Part shown: piece by piece, positions 24,939-31,303 of the stretch
Layout of the letters: the number at the start of each line of letters is the position of its first letter
Position numbering within the stretch: the stretch's first letter is position 1
DNA from: Candidatus Saccharimonadota bacterium
GTDB lineage: Bacteria > Patescibacteriota > Saccharimonadia > Saccharimonadales > Saccharimonadaceae
Assembly: GCA_030531645.1 (NCBI GenBank)
Contig: JAUNNB010000008.1
Location: 1-45,543, forward strand
Direction: 5' to 3'
Length of the DNA stretch: 45,543 nt
The notes under the pieces: generated by a model
Seen by the model: the letters and a program-made list of their open reading frames with translations, nothing else
Told to the model about the DNA's origin: nothing
The model's database searches: none
Program-made: the position numbers and the translations under genes

Positions 24939-24944
24939 ATTATA
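24939..24944 (-). promoter_or_regulatory. -10 box, leaderless promoter of the YjdF-like gene
   Basis: Extended TGGTATAAT with a 6-base gap to the ATG at 24932. Confidence 0.68.
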
Positions 24945-24965
24945 CCACTATAGAAGTATGGAATC

Positions 24966-24993
24966 AAAAAATCCCCCGTGAGGAGGATTTTTT
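24966..24993 (-). terminator. Terminator of the surface-protein gene
   Basis: An A/T-flanked hairpin AAAAAATCC/GGATTTTTT with an inner CC/GG pair and GTGA loop, followed by T bases on the minus strand. It lies 20 bp after the stop codon. Confidence 0.8.
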
Positions 24994-25013
24994 GAATTAG
25001 ATTCGAGATCTAA

Positions 25014-26900
25014 TTAGCGTTCGCTTTTCTTGAAAAGCTTAGCAACTGCTGCGCCGAGAGCGACGATAGCGCCAGCGACGACTGCGAAGATGTTGCTTGA
25101 GCTTGCAGAACCAGCAGCTTCAGAGATAGCACCGGTAGAAGGAGCCTTCACAGAAGCGAGGGTTGCACCTGCACCTGCAGCTGGTTTAACAGTTGCAGCT
25201 GGTTTAGCGTCTTTACCTACGAGAATATAGACGTAGTCAAGATCATCAACTTCCATGCCGAGAACGTTGTCAAGACGAGCATAGCGTTCACCATCGATGA
25301 GAGTGGTGATGAGTTCTGGATAAGTCATGTCGCCAATGTAGACAAGGATATCAGAAGCGCTATAATTGGTCTTGTTAGCTTTATTGTAAGCGGTGAGCAT
25401 AGCAAGAATTTGTGACTTGATATCACCGAACTTCTGACCCTGCTTTGCAAAGATGACATATTGACCAGTAGCGTGCTCATAAGCGGCAGTATTAAGGGTG
25501 ACGCCGTCTTCCATCAAGAAATCAGCAGGATCATAAGCGTTGAAGACCTTAGTCTTGGTACCGATACCAACACGGACGCGATTGCGGACTGAAAACTCAG
25601 CGAAGAGAGTTTCATTGCGCTTAATGACTGCGTCAAGATTTGCTGGAGTGCGATAGTTAGGAGTGGTGAACCAACCTTCGAAGTAGTTATATTTATAACC
25701 ATGTTCATCTTTGAGGGTTGCAGCACCGGCTACGTTATTTTCTGCATCAGCATTTTCGAGACCGATGAGGTAAGAGATGTCTGCTGGAGTGAGATCATTC
25801 ATAGTAATGCCAGCATTTTGCAAGTATTCTGCGAGATTTGCGTGGCTTGCGAAAGCGGCTTGGATATACTCACGAAGCTTAGTGTTATCATTTCTTGCAG
25901 CAGCGGTTGCATCTGCTGGGTCGTCAACATCGTTGCTGTCGGTCCAGATATTGACAGTGCGCTGAGCACCAACCTTGGTGTCAATTTCATAAGTGCGGAC
26001 ACCGGCGGTATTCTTCTTTAGAAGTGAGAATTCAAAGGTGACGCCGTTGATACCTTGACCTTGAACATCTTTAGGGATAGAGATGCGATTGGTTAAATCG
26101 ACTGGAGAGTTGGTTGTGATTTTACCACTCTGGTTGACATCTGAACGGTCGTTGCTGTAAACTACTTCGAGAGAGAATTTATTACCATTGACACGTGACA
26201 TGTCTGCTGGGAGTTGGAGTTCTTCAAGAACAGCGATTTTACCACTGCCAGAAACCATAGCGGTAGTGTCGATAGTAAGTACCGCACCATCGTAGACATA
26301 GATGGTACCGTTGTTTGCTAGAGCACCACTAATGGTGTTAGAAGCAGCACGGAGTTCGATGTAGCCATTGTTGGTGACATTGCTAGTAGCAGCGGTGTTG
26401 AAGGCTGCGGTAGCATAGATCTTAGCACCTGCATTGTTGACAATTTTACCGCCAACAGTAGGAGCTGCGTTGAGATAGATAGTACCATTGTTGGTAATAT
26501 CGGTCTCTACTGGGATTGTTACAGCGCCAGTAACGGTAAGGGTGCCGTTGTTGACGATGTGGAGCTTGACGCCGTCAGCAGCTTGGAGGCTCATTGCGTC
26601 GAGACTTGCGTTGCCGTTAATAGTGAGGGTGAGATCAGTAACGGTGAGAACACCGCCAGAGATAGAACCATCACGAGTAACAGTGATAGTACCACCGGTT
26701 GCAACGAGCTTGCCTTCGTAGTTACGATTGGCGGCTGTTGGGTCGGTAGTTGCAAGAAGGATGGATTTTGTAGCGATATCACTGGTAAAGGTATCGATGA
26801 TGTCGGTGTGATCCATCGCACTTGCGTTGAAAACAGACGCGGTTGATGCTGCAGCAACAGCGAGACCAGCGCCTGCGATTAGTTTAATATTTTTTGACAT
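25014..26900 (-). CDS. Large secreted, cell-wall-anchored surface protein
   Basis: A 628-residue exported protein. A Sec signal peptide (about 1-28, cut near ASA-MD) precedes a beta-rich region (about 60-230) of short NNGTIY/NNGYIEL-like repeats that suggest a beta-solenoid. A middle domain follows, then a Listeria-Bacteroides (Flg_new)-type segment near YFEGWFTTPNY...ETLFAEFS. An Ala/Pro/Lys linker leads to APSTG at 586-590, a hydrophobic helix (about 603-622) and a KKSER tail, which is the layout of a sortase sorting signal with a non-LPXTG motif. It is probably an adhesin or coat protein facing the host cell. The SD AAAGGAG is good. Its promoter has a ten-base homopolymer in the spacer. 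Confidence 0.88.
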   Translation of the reverse strand: MSKNIKLIAGAGLAVAAASTASVFNASAMDHTDIIDTFTSDIATKSILLATTDPTAANRNYEGKLVATGGTITVTRDGSISGGVLTVTDLTLTINGNASLDAMSLQAADGVKLHIVNNGTLTVTGAVTIPVETDITNNGTIYLNAAPTVGGKIVNNAGAKIYATAAFNTAATSNVTNNGYIELRAASNTISGALANNGTIYVYDGAVLTIDTTAMVSGSGKIAVLEELQLPADMSRVNGNKFSLEVVYSNDRSDVNQSGKITTNSPVDLTNRISIPKDVQGQGINGVTFEFSLLKKNTAGVRTYEIDTKVGAQRTVNIWTDSNDVDDPADATAAARNDNTKLREYIQAAFASHANLAEYLQNAGITMNDLTPADISYLIGLENADAENNVAGAATLKDEHGYKYNYFEGWFTTPNYRTPANLDAVIKRNETLFAEFSVRNRVRVGIGTKTKVFNAYDPADFLMEDGVTLNTAAYEHATGQYVIFAKQGQKFGDIKSQILAMLTAYNKANKTNYSASDILVYIGDMTYPELITTLIDGERYARLDNVLGMEVDDLDYVYILVGKDAKPAATVKPAAGAGATLASVKAPSTGAISEAAGSASSSNIFAVVAGAIVALGAAVAKLFKKSER

Positions 26901-26931
26901 AGAATATTCTCCTTTAACTCTATATGCTCCG

Positions 26932-26962
26932 ATTATAACACCATTTTTTTTTTATAAGTCAA
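26932..26962 (-). promoter_or_regulatory. Surface-protein promoter with A10 tract in the spacer
   Basis: -35 TTGACT at 26962-26957 and extended -10 TGT-TATAAT at 26937-26932. The spacer is 19 bp and includes ten consecutive A bases on the coding strand (26944-26953). Loss of two bases would give the optimal 17 bp. Confidence 0.8.
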
Positions 26963-27111
26963 GGACTTTTTTGCCTTTTTTACAGATATGGTTTATGCTT
27001 ATTTTGCAAAATGCTTATGCTTATTATGTTATAATATTTTAAACATTAAAAGAATGGTATCTATGGAAATATGTTGTAATATATATTTTTTGTTTTTTGA
27101 AAGAAAAAAAT
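26963..27111. other. AT-rich intergenic region with repeated ATGCTTAT and a palindrome
   Basis: About 150 bp with no ORF. ATGCTTAT occurs at 26995, 27011 and 27017, around the perfect palindrome ATTTTGCAAAAT at 27001-27012. A TATAAT at 27028 has no gene after it. It could be an operator or an upstream activating region for the surface-protein gene; no known regulator is recognised. Confidence 0.5.
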
Positions 27112-27136
27112 GCCTCCATATATAATATTTGGAGGC
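27104..27136 (-). terminator. tilS terminator
   Basis: On the minus strand GCCTCCA/TGGAGGC (27136-27112) with an 11-base AT loop, followed by a T-run. Confidence 0.85.
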
Positions 27137-27158
27137 TAAAAAGATTTTTTAATATGTT

Positions 27159-28022
27159 TTACTTTTTTAGATAAAAACAGGTTTTTTCGATCTTGATGAG
27201 GTGGTTCTTCGGAAGGTTAAAAAGCTTGCCTGGGGTATAGGTGCGGATGGCTTCGAGGAAGTTTTTGAGCTGAGGGGTGGTGGCGGAGATGCCGTTTTGC
27301 TTTAAATAGATATATAGGAGTTCGAGGGCGGTGGAGTCGTCTAGGGTCTGGAACCATGCGCGGTTTATAGTTTTATCTGAGATAAGCTGAGTGGCAATCT
27401 CTTCGATCTCTTGGCGGAGTACAGACTGTCTGTAAGATAAATCTTGCAGGGAGGCTGTATTTTTTTGGCTGGCTTGGCGGAGTTGCTCGCGAATGCGGTT
27501 CCTGAGGTAATTATCTTCGGAATTGGTAGGATCTTCGCGAAAAGTGATATTATGGGCGGCGGCATATTTTAGAATATCGGCCTTGGTCCAGCGGAGTTCG
27601 AGGAAGGGGCGATATATATTATATGTGCTGGTTGGGGCATTATACATAGGGGTGAGGCCGCGCCAGCCGGTGCCACGCGTGAGGTTGATGAGGATAGATT
27701 CTGTGAGGTCGTTGAGGTGGTGGGCGGTGGTGAGGGTGGCATTTCTGCGGGTTGCTTCGAATTTCAGGAAGTCGTAGCGAGCTTCGCGGGCATCTGATTC
27801 GGAGACGCCTTCGCCGAGGAAAAGTTTTTTGCTAATGAAGGCGACGCCGTATTCCTGAGCCTTAGCTTTGGCAAATGCTTCATCTGTATCGGCAGAGGGG
27901 CGGGTGCCGTGATTAAAATGGGCTACTGTGATATTCTCTTTGGCGATTTTTGGGTTGGCACAAAAATAGTCGAGGAGGACCATTGAGTCAACGCCACCCG
28001 AGACTGCCAAGAGGTAATTCAT
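27159..28022 (-). CDS. tilS: tRNA(Ile)-lysidine synthase TilS
   Basis: Converts C34 of the CAT-anticodon tRNA-Ile to lysidine so that it reads AUA. A 287-residue N-type ATP pyrophosphatase with the PP-loop SGGVDS at 8-13, the HFNHGTRPSADTDE segment and the HHLNDLTESILINLTRGTGWRGL motif. The C-terminal specificity domains are much shorter than in E. coli (432 residues), as in other small-genome bacteria. It is divergent from the PRC-barrel gene; both have leaderless-type promoters in 53 bp. Confidence 0.94.
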   Translation of the reverse strand: MNYLLAVSGGVDSMVLLDYFCANPKIAKENITVAHFNHGTRPSADTDEAFAKAKAQEYGVAFISKKLFLGEGVSESDAREARYDFLKFEATRRNATLTTAHHLNDLTESILINLTRGTGWRGLTPMYNAPTSTYNIYRPFLELRWTKADILKYAAAHNITFREDPTNSEDNYLRNRIREQLRQASQKNTASLQDLSYRQSVLRQEIEEIATQLISDKTINRAWFQTLDDSTALELLYIYLKQNGISATTPQLKNFLEAIRTYTPGKLFNLPKNHLIKIEKTCFYLKK

Positions 28023-28028
28023 AACATG

Positions 28029-28034
28029 ATTATA
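28029..28034 (-). promoter_or_regulatory. -10 box, leaderless promoter of tilS
   Basis: Extended TGTTATAAT with a 6-base gap to the ATG at 28022. Confidence 0.7.
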
Positions 28035-28063
28035 ACATAATTACGGGTTTTTGCGAGGTGTGC

Positions 28064-28069
28064 TATAAT
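28064..28069 (+). promoter_or_regulatory. -10 box, leaderless promoter of the PRC-barrel gene
   Basis: Extended TGCTATAAT with a 6-base gap to the ATG at 28076, divergent from tilS. Confidence 0.7.
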
Positions 28070-28075
28070 TAGGTT

Positions 28076-28687
28076 ATGGTTATCAACTCTAAGAGTCTCT
28101 TGAATTGCCCGGTGCTGAGTTTGCATATTGAGGGCGAGACGGCACGCACGAATTCCATTATTGTGGACCCTGATAATTTGAAGATTATGGCGTTCGGAGT
28201 GAGCGGGCCTTTGACCGGCCGTGACGGGACGGGAGATATTTTGATGACTTCGTCTGTACGCGAGTTGAATTTGAGGGTGGGGATGATTATTAATTCTGCT
28301 GATGAATTCGTGTCGCGTGGCGAGGTGGTGAAACTTGATAAAGTATTGGATTTGAACTTCTCTTTGATTGGGCTGAATGTGGTTACCAAAAAAGGTACCA
28401 AACTTGGCAAGGTAATTGATTTCACCGTGTCTGAAGATTTTACGGTTTTGCAGTTGATAGTGAAGCGCCCACTGATGAAGGCATTGATGGATCCAGAGTT
28501 GGTGATTTCGCGCAAGGAAATTGTAGCGGTGGATGATTATACCGTGACCGTGCGTGATGAAGAGGCGAAGCTGATGAAACAAGCGGTGTCGCCAGATGAT
28601 TTTGTGCCTAATTTTGTGAATCCGTTTCGTGAAGGGAATCTAGAACCAAGTCATAAGGAAACCCTTGACGCAAAAGATACTGAATAA
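28076..28687 (+). CDS. PRC-barrel domain protein
   Basis: A 203-residue soluble protein with two PRC-barrel-like halves. Residues about 1-95 end in VGMIINSADEFVSRGEVVKLDKVLDL. Residues about 96-165 contain GLNVVTKKGTKLGKVIDFTVSEDFTVLQLIVKRP, a typical PRC strand pattern. PRC barrels bind partners in RNA processing (RimM), photosynthesis and division (CdpB-like), so no specific role can be given. The last 80 bp overlap the end of recX on the other strand. Confidence 0.8.
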   Translation: MVINSKSLLNCPVLSLHIEGETARTNSIIVDPDNLKIMAFGVSGPLTGRDGTGDILMTSSVRELNLRVGMIINSADEFVSRGEVVKLDKVLDLNFSLIGLNVVTKKGTKLGKVIDFTVSEDFTVLQLIVKRPLMKALMDPELVISRKEIVAVDDYTVTVRDEEAKLMKQAVSPDDFVPNFVNPFREGNLEPSHKETLDAKDTE

Positions 28688-29423
28688 GTTTGGTATCGTC
28701 TGGGTATTTCCTGCGTTTTTTCTCGATAATCTTCAATAGATCTTCTTTTTCGTCCCTAGGGTCTTCCCTGAAAGTGTTTTCGATAATTCTCTGATCAATT
28801 CCCTTAGCTCTGAGCTCGAGCTTGAGTTTCTTGAGACTAGTTCCCTTGATACGATTGCGATTCTCAGCAAAATATCTGGCGAATTCTTCGTCATTGATGA
28901 TATTGACTTTTTTTAGCTTGGCGATGATTTTTTCAATGTCCTCTGTGGTGATTTTGGCGCCAGGCTTAGTAGGCAAGCCGGTTTTGTAGCGGCCGGTATA
29001 TTCGTTGCGGTTGTCTTCCGTGAAGTCTTTTCTTTCGGCGTTCTTCTCGCGCGTTTTTTTACGGAGGTCTCTTACATACTCCCTGTATTCTTTATCTTCC
29101 TTGAGGCGTTTTTCAAATTCTTCATAGCGTTTCCAAGCGATTTCGCGCTTGAACTTCTTATTCTTCAGATGATCGCGGACTTCCTTTTCGGAATGGGGGC
29201 GGGTCAGGGCGTATTCGAGCTCACGTTGGTAGAGCTTGCCGAAATCAGAGAGAGTCTGGAGTTCGGTGATTTCTTCATCGGTGAGCTCCTGGCCAACTTT
29301 GAGTTTCGCGTCCGTAAGCTCTTCTAAGGTGAGACTAAAGCGGAATTTATTGTTGATGAAAACGTTAATCCTGGTCTTGTCCTTGACCGCTTGTCTCAAG
29401 TCCGTGATTTGGTTCATATTCAT
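28608..29423 (-). CDS. recX: RecX-family regulator of RecA
   Basis: A 271-residue RecX built from three-helix repeats that modulates RecA filaments. Repeat 1 is seen around LYQRELEYALTRPHSEKEVRDHLKNKK, repeat 2 around VNIINDEEFARYFAENRNRIKGTSLKKLKLELRAKGID, and repeat 3 at the C-terminus around LIQYLLRQGFPYDLV. A Lys/Arg/Glu-rich insertion (about 105-165) between repeats 1 and 2 is longer than usual. recA is encoded about 700 bp upstream on the same strand. Its 3' end overlaps the PRC-barrel gene by 80 bp. An AT-rich TATACT box lies 5 bases before the ATG. Confidence 0.88.
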   Translation of the reverse strand: MNMNQITDLRQAVKDKTRINVFINNKFRFSLTLEELTDAKLKVGQELTDEEITELQTLSDFGKLYQRELEYALTRPHSEKEVRDHLKNKKFKREIAWKRYEEFEKRLKEDKEYREYVRDLRKKTREKNAERKDFTEDNRNEYTGRYKTGLPTKPGAKITTEDIEKIIAKLKKVNIINDEEFARYFAENRNRIKGTSLKKLKLELRAKGIDQRIIENTFREDPRDEKEDLLKIIEKKRRKYPDDTKLIQYLLRQGFPYDLVLDSLHETDSQN

Positions 29424-29428
29424 AGTTT

Positions 29429-29434
29429 AGTATA
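29429..29434 (-). promoter_or_regulatory. Putative -10 box of recX
   Basis: TATACT, 5 bases before the ATG at 29423, with no extended TG. It is weaker than the other leaderless-type promoters here. Confidence 0.45.
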
Positions 29435-29439
29435 TTACA

Positions 29440-29468
29440 TTGATTTTTTGAAGTAATTTTGGTATAAT
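29440..29468 (+). promoter_or_regulatory. Promoter of a second candidate ncRNA
   Basis: -35 TTGATT at 29440-29445, a 17 bp spacer, and extended -10 TGG-TATAAT at 29463-29468. No plus-strand gene follows. Confidence 0.75.
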
Positions 29469-29474
29469 AATGGT

Positions 29475-29560
29475 AGCTGAGTTGCCCGTTTCGGACGTTA
29501 GACTGAGGGTTAGTACACTCTATCCGCAACTCTGTTAGAGAGTCCCCTTGTGGGACTTTT
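29475..29560 (+). ncRNA. Candidate small RNA (about 86 nt), antisense to the 3' end of the BECR-like gene
   Basis: A consensus promoter leads into an RNA whose ends pair (GAGTTGC 29479-29485 with GCAACTC 29526-29532). Inside are small hairpins such as CCG-TTT-CGG. It ends in a terminator hairpin AGTCCC/GGGACT plus T-run. ACTCT (29529-29533) could alternatively pair with AGAGT just before the terminator, giving mutually exclusive folds. Its last 26 bases are complementary to the end of the convergent gene. I recognise no known family. Confidence 0.58.
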
Positions 29561-30056
29561 GCTTTGCCAACTCATCTCGTATTTTTCCCAATGTTCTTTT
29601 ATCTGGATTGTAGGCCGTGACTAAAGTTAAGTGGTTCTTATTCTTCTCTACAGAGATGATAGTATTGCGTACTGACCTTGTTAAGATGTTATAACGAAAT
29701 GCGCCGCGCTTTTCTCTTATAATAATGCGAGATTTCTCGGCATTTTTGATATATTTCACAATATCGATGATTTCTTTGATATTTAAATATCTTAAATCAT
29801 GATGTCCGTATTTGCCGTATCCTTTGCCTGTGAAATGCCCAGAATTATCCATATGCAGAAGATAACTTCTTTTTATTTTGATTGCGGATTTTGCGGGAAG
29901 ATCAAAAAGTTTGGCCGCATTTTTTGAGAGATATCCTAGATTTTCTTCAGTCGAGCTTCCAGATAATATTTTTGCATACGGCTCACCGCCATTGACACAC
30001 CATAAACCATCAATAAGTGGCTGCAGGTGTTTTCGATCACCAACATAATGTTTCAT
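29535..30056 (-). CDS. Putative BECR-fold (Barnase/EndoU/RelE-like) nuclease, tentative
   Basis: A small soluble basic protein (173 residues from the ATG at 30056). The order of motifs resembles phage- or toxin-type BECR nucleases: a SYLLHMDNSGH segment, a GKYGHHDLRYLNIKEIIDIVKYI stretch (His followed by a helix), a strand with KRGAFRYNILTRS, and a final LTLVTAYNPDKR strand like the typical vvTaY ending. Likely catalytic His and Thr/Tyr are present, but I cannot prove the fold. There is no signal peptide and no obvious antitoxin gene. In-frame starts further upstream (ATG 30089, TTG 30098) fall inside the recA terminator hairpin. The 3' end is overlapped by a candidate antisense RNA. Confidence 0.45.
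   Translation of the reverse strand: MKHYVGDRKHLQPLIDGLWCVNGGEPYAKILSGSSTEENLGYLSKNAAKLFDLPAKSAIKIKRSYLLHMDNSGHFTGKGYGKYGHHDLRYLNIKEIIDIVKYIKNAEKSRIIIREKRGAFRYNILTRSVRNTIISVEKNKNHLTLVTAYNPDKRTLGKIRDELAKQKSHKGTL
29541..29560 (+). terminator. Intrinsic terminator of the second candidate ncRNA
   Basis: AGTCCC/GGGACT with a CTTGT loop, followed by TTTTGCTTT. Confidence 0.8.
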
Positions 30057-30065
30057 ATGAGTATC

Positions 30066-30105
30066 AAAAAGCAGATTAGTCGCCAGCATGAGCGACAACT
30101 AATCT
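30066..30105 (-). terminator. recA terminator
   Basis: On the minus strand AGATTA and GTCGC pair with GCGAC and TAATCT around a small bulge and an eight-base loop, followed by TTTTT. It starts 16 bp after the recA stop. Confidence 0.75.
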
Positions 30106-30120
30106 ACTATCTATAATTGA

Positions 30121-31173
30121 TTATTCGGCTTCTTCGGCTTTGGCGCGGACGGCCTTTTCGATTTCGTCCATTAGCTCAGGTTTATCCTTGAAGAGTTTCT
30201 TGGCAGCTTCACGGCCTTGAGCAAGGGTTTCGCCGTTATATTTAAGGAATGCGCCGGCTTTTTCAATAATGCCATATTGGACGGCAAGATCGAGGATGTC
30301 GCCAGTCTTGGAAATACCTTCGTTGTACATAATGTCGAATTCGGCGGTGCGGAACGGGGCGGCAATCTTGTTCTTTACAATCTTTACCTTGGTACGGTTG
30401 CCGGAGATGTTGTCGCCTTCCTTAATCTGGCCGACACGGCGGATGTCCATACGAACTGAGGCGTAGAACTTGAGAGCATTACCACCGGTGGTAGTTTCTG
30501 GATTGCCAAACATGACGCCAATCTTCATACGAATCTGGTTAATGAAGATGACGGTGGCGCGGGATTTGCTGATGATGCCGGTAAGTTTGCGCATAGCCTG
30601 AGACATCAAGCGGGCCTGGAGACCCATTTGAGCGTCGCCCATATCGCCATCGATTTCGGCTTGTGGAACGAGGGCTGCAACGGAGTCCACGACAATGAGG
30701 TCGACTGCATTACTACGGACGAGTGTTTCGCAGATTTCGAGGGCTTGTTCGCCGTTGTCTGGCTGAGAAATCAAGAGGTTCTCGATATCCACGCCGATGC
30801 GCTTAGCATAGGCTGGATCGAGGGCGTGCTCGGCATCGATGAAGGCTGCCTGGCCGCCGGTCTTCTGAATTTCGGAAATCGCATGGAGCGCAAGGGTGGT
30901 TTTACCAGAAGATTCTGGGCCGTAGATTTCGATAATACGACCTTTTGGATAACCGCCGCCGAGGGCGAGGTCTAGGCTGAGTGACCCAGAGTGGATGAGC
31001 TCAACATTAATCTTGTGGTTTTCACCGAGTTTCATAATGGAACCATCGCCGAACTGCTTGGTGATTTGCTTGATAGCAAGATCAAGCGCCTGGGCGCGAC
31101 CATCGTCAACTTTTTTAACTTTTTCTGTAGTTTTATCTTCCGTCCGTGCGGATTTTTCTGACTTTCCAGTCAT
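30121..31173 (-). CDS. recA: Recombinase RecA
   Basis: DNA strand-exchange ATPase, 350 residues. A charged N-terminal extension (about 25 residues, Lys/Glu-rich) precedes the core. Walker A is GPESSGKT at 85-92. [22 protein letters not shown] is Walker B and the start of L1, and [26 protein letters not shown] includes L2. The usual acidic C-terminus is short ([12 protein letters not shown]). SD AAGGAGG lies just upstream. Two promoters precede it, the first inside the end of glyS. recX is further downstream. Confidence 0.98.
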   Translation of the reverse strand: MTGKSEKSARTEDKTTEKVKKVDDGRAQALDLAIKQITKQFGDGSIMKLGENHKINVELIHSGSLSLDLALGGGYPKGRIIEIYGPESSGKTTLALHAISEIQKTGGQAAFIDAEHALDPAYAKRIGVDIENLLISQPDNGEQALEICETLVRSNAVDLIVVDSVAALVPQAEIDGDMGDAQMGLQARLMSQAMRKLTGIISKSRATVIFINQIRMKIGVMFGNPETTTGGNALKFYASVRMDIRRVGQIKEGDNISGNRTKVKIVKNKIAAPFRTAEFDIMYNEGISKTGDILDLAVQYGIIEKAGAFLKYNGETLAQGREAAKKLFKDKPELMDEIEKAVRAKAEEAE

Positions 31174-31216
31174 GTTCCTCCTTAATAGAATTCATTTCTC
31201 TGCTAGTCTTATATTA

Positions 31217-31243
31217 CATGAGATGGGGGTATTTATCAAGCAT
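31217..31243 (-). promoter_or_regulatory. recA promoter P2
   Basis: TTGATA, a 17 bp spacer and TAATAT on the minus strand, lying after the glyS terminator hairpin and before the recA ribosome site. It is the simplest source of full-length recA mRNA. No clear SOS box was found. Confidence 0.55.
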
Positions 31244-31245
31244 AA

Positions 31246-31268
31246 GAAAAATAGCCCCGAGAGGCCAT
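31246..31268 (-). terminator. glyS terminator / attenuator-like hairpin before recA
   Basis: ATGGCC/GGCTAT stem with a six-base loop, followed by TTTTTC on the minus strand. It lies immediately after the predicted start site of promoter P1. Confidence 0.7.
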
Positions 31269-31274
31269 AATTCT

Positions 31275-31303
31275 ATTATATCACAGATTGGCTAATTTGT
31301 CAA
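31275..31303 (-). promoter_or_regulatory. Strong promoter P1 overlapping the glyS stop
   Basis: -35 TTGACA at 31303-31298 is part of the last glyS codons. A 17 bp spacer leads to extended -10 TGA-TATAAT at 31280-31275. The transcript would begin at about 31268 and run straight into the terminator hairpin. Confidence 0.8.

Noticed and set aside
31174-31291. SOS (LexA) box upstream of recA
   Set aside because: I looked for CTG-N10-CAG and GAAC-N4-GTTC patterns and saw no convincing match.
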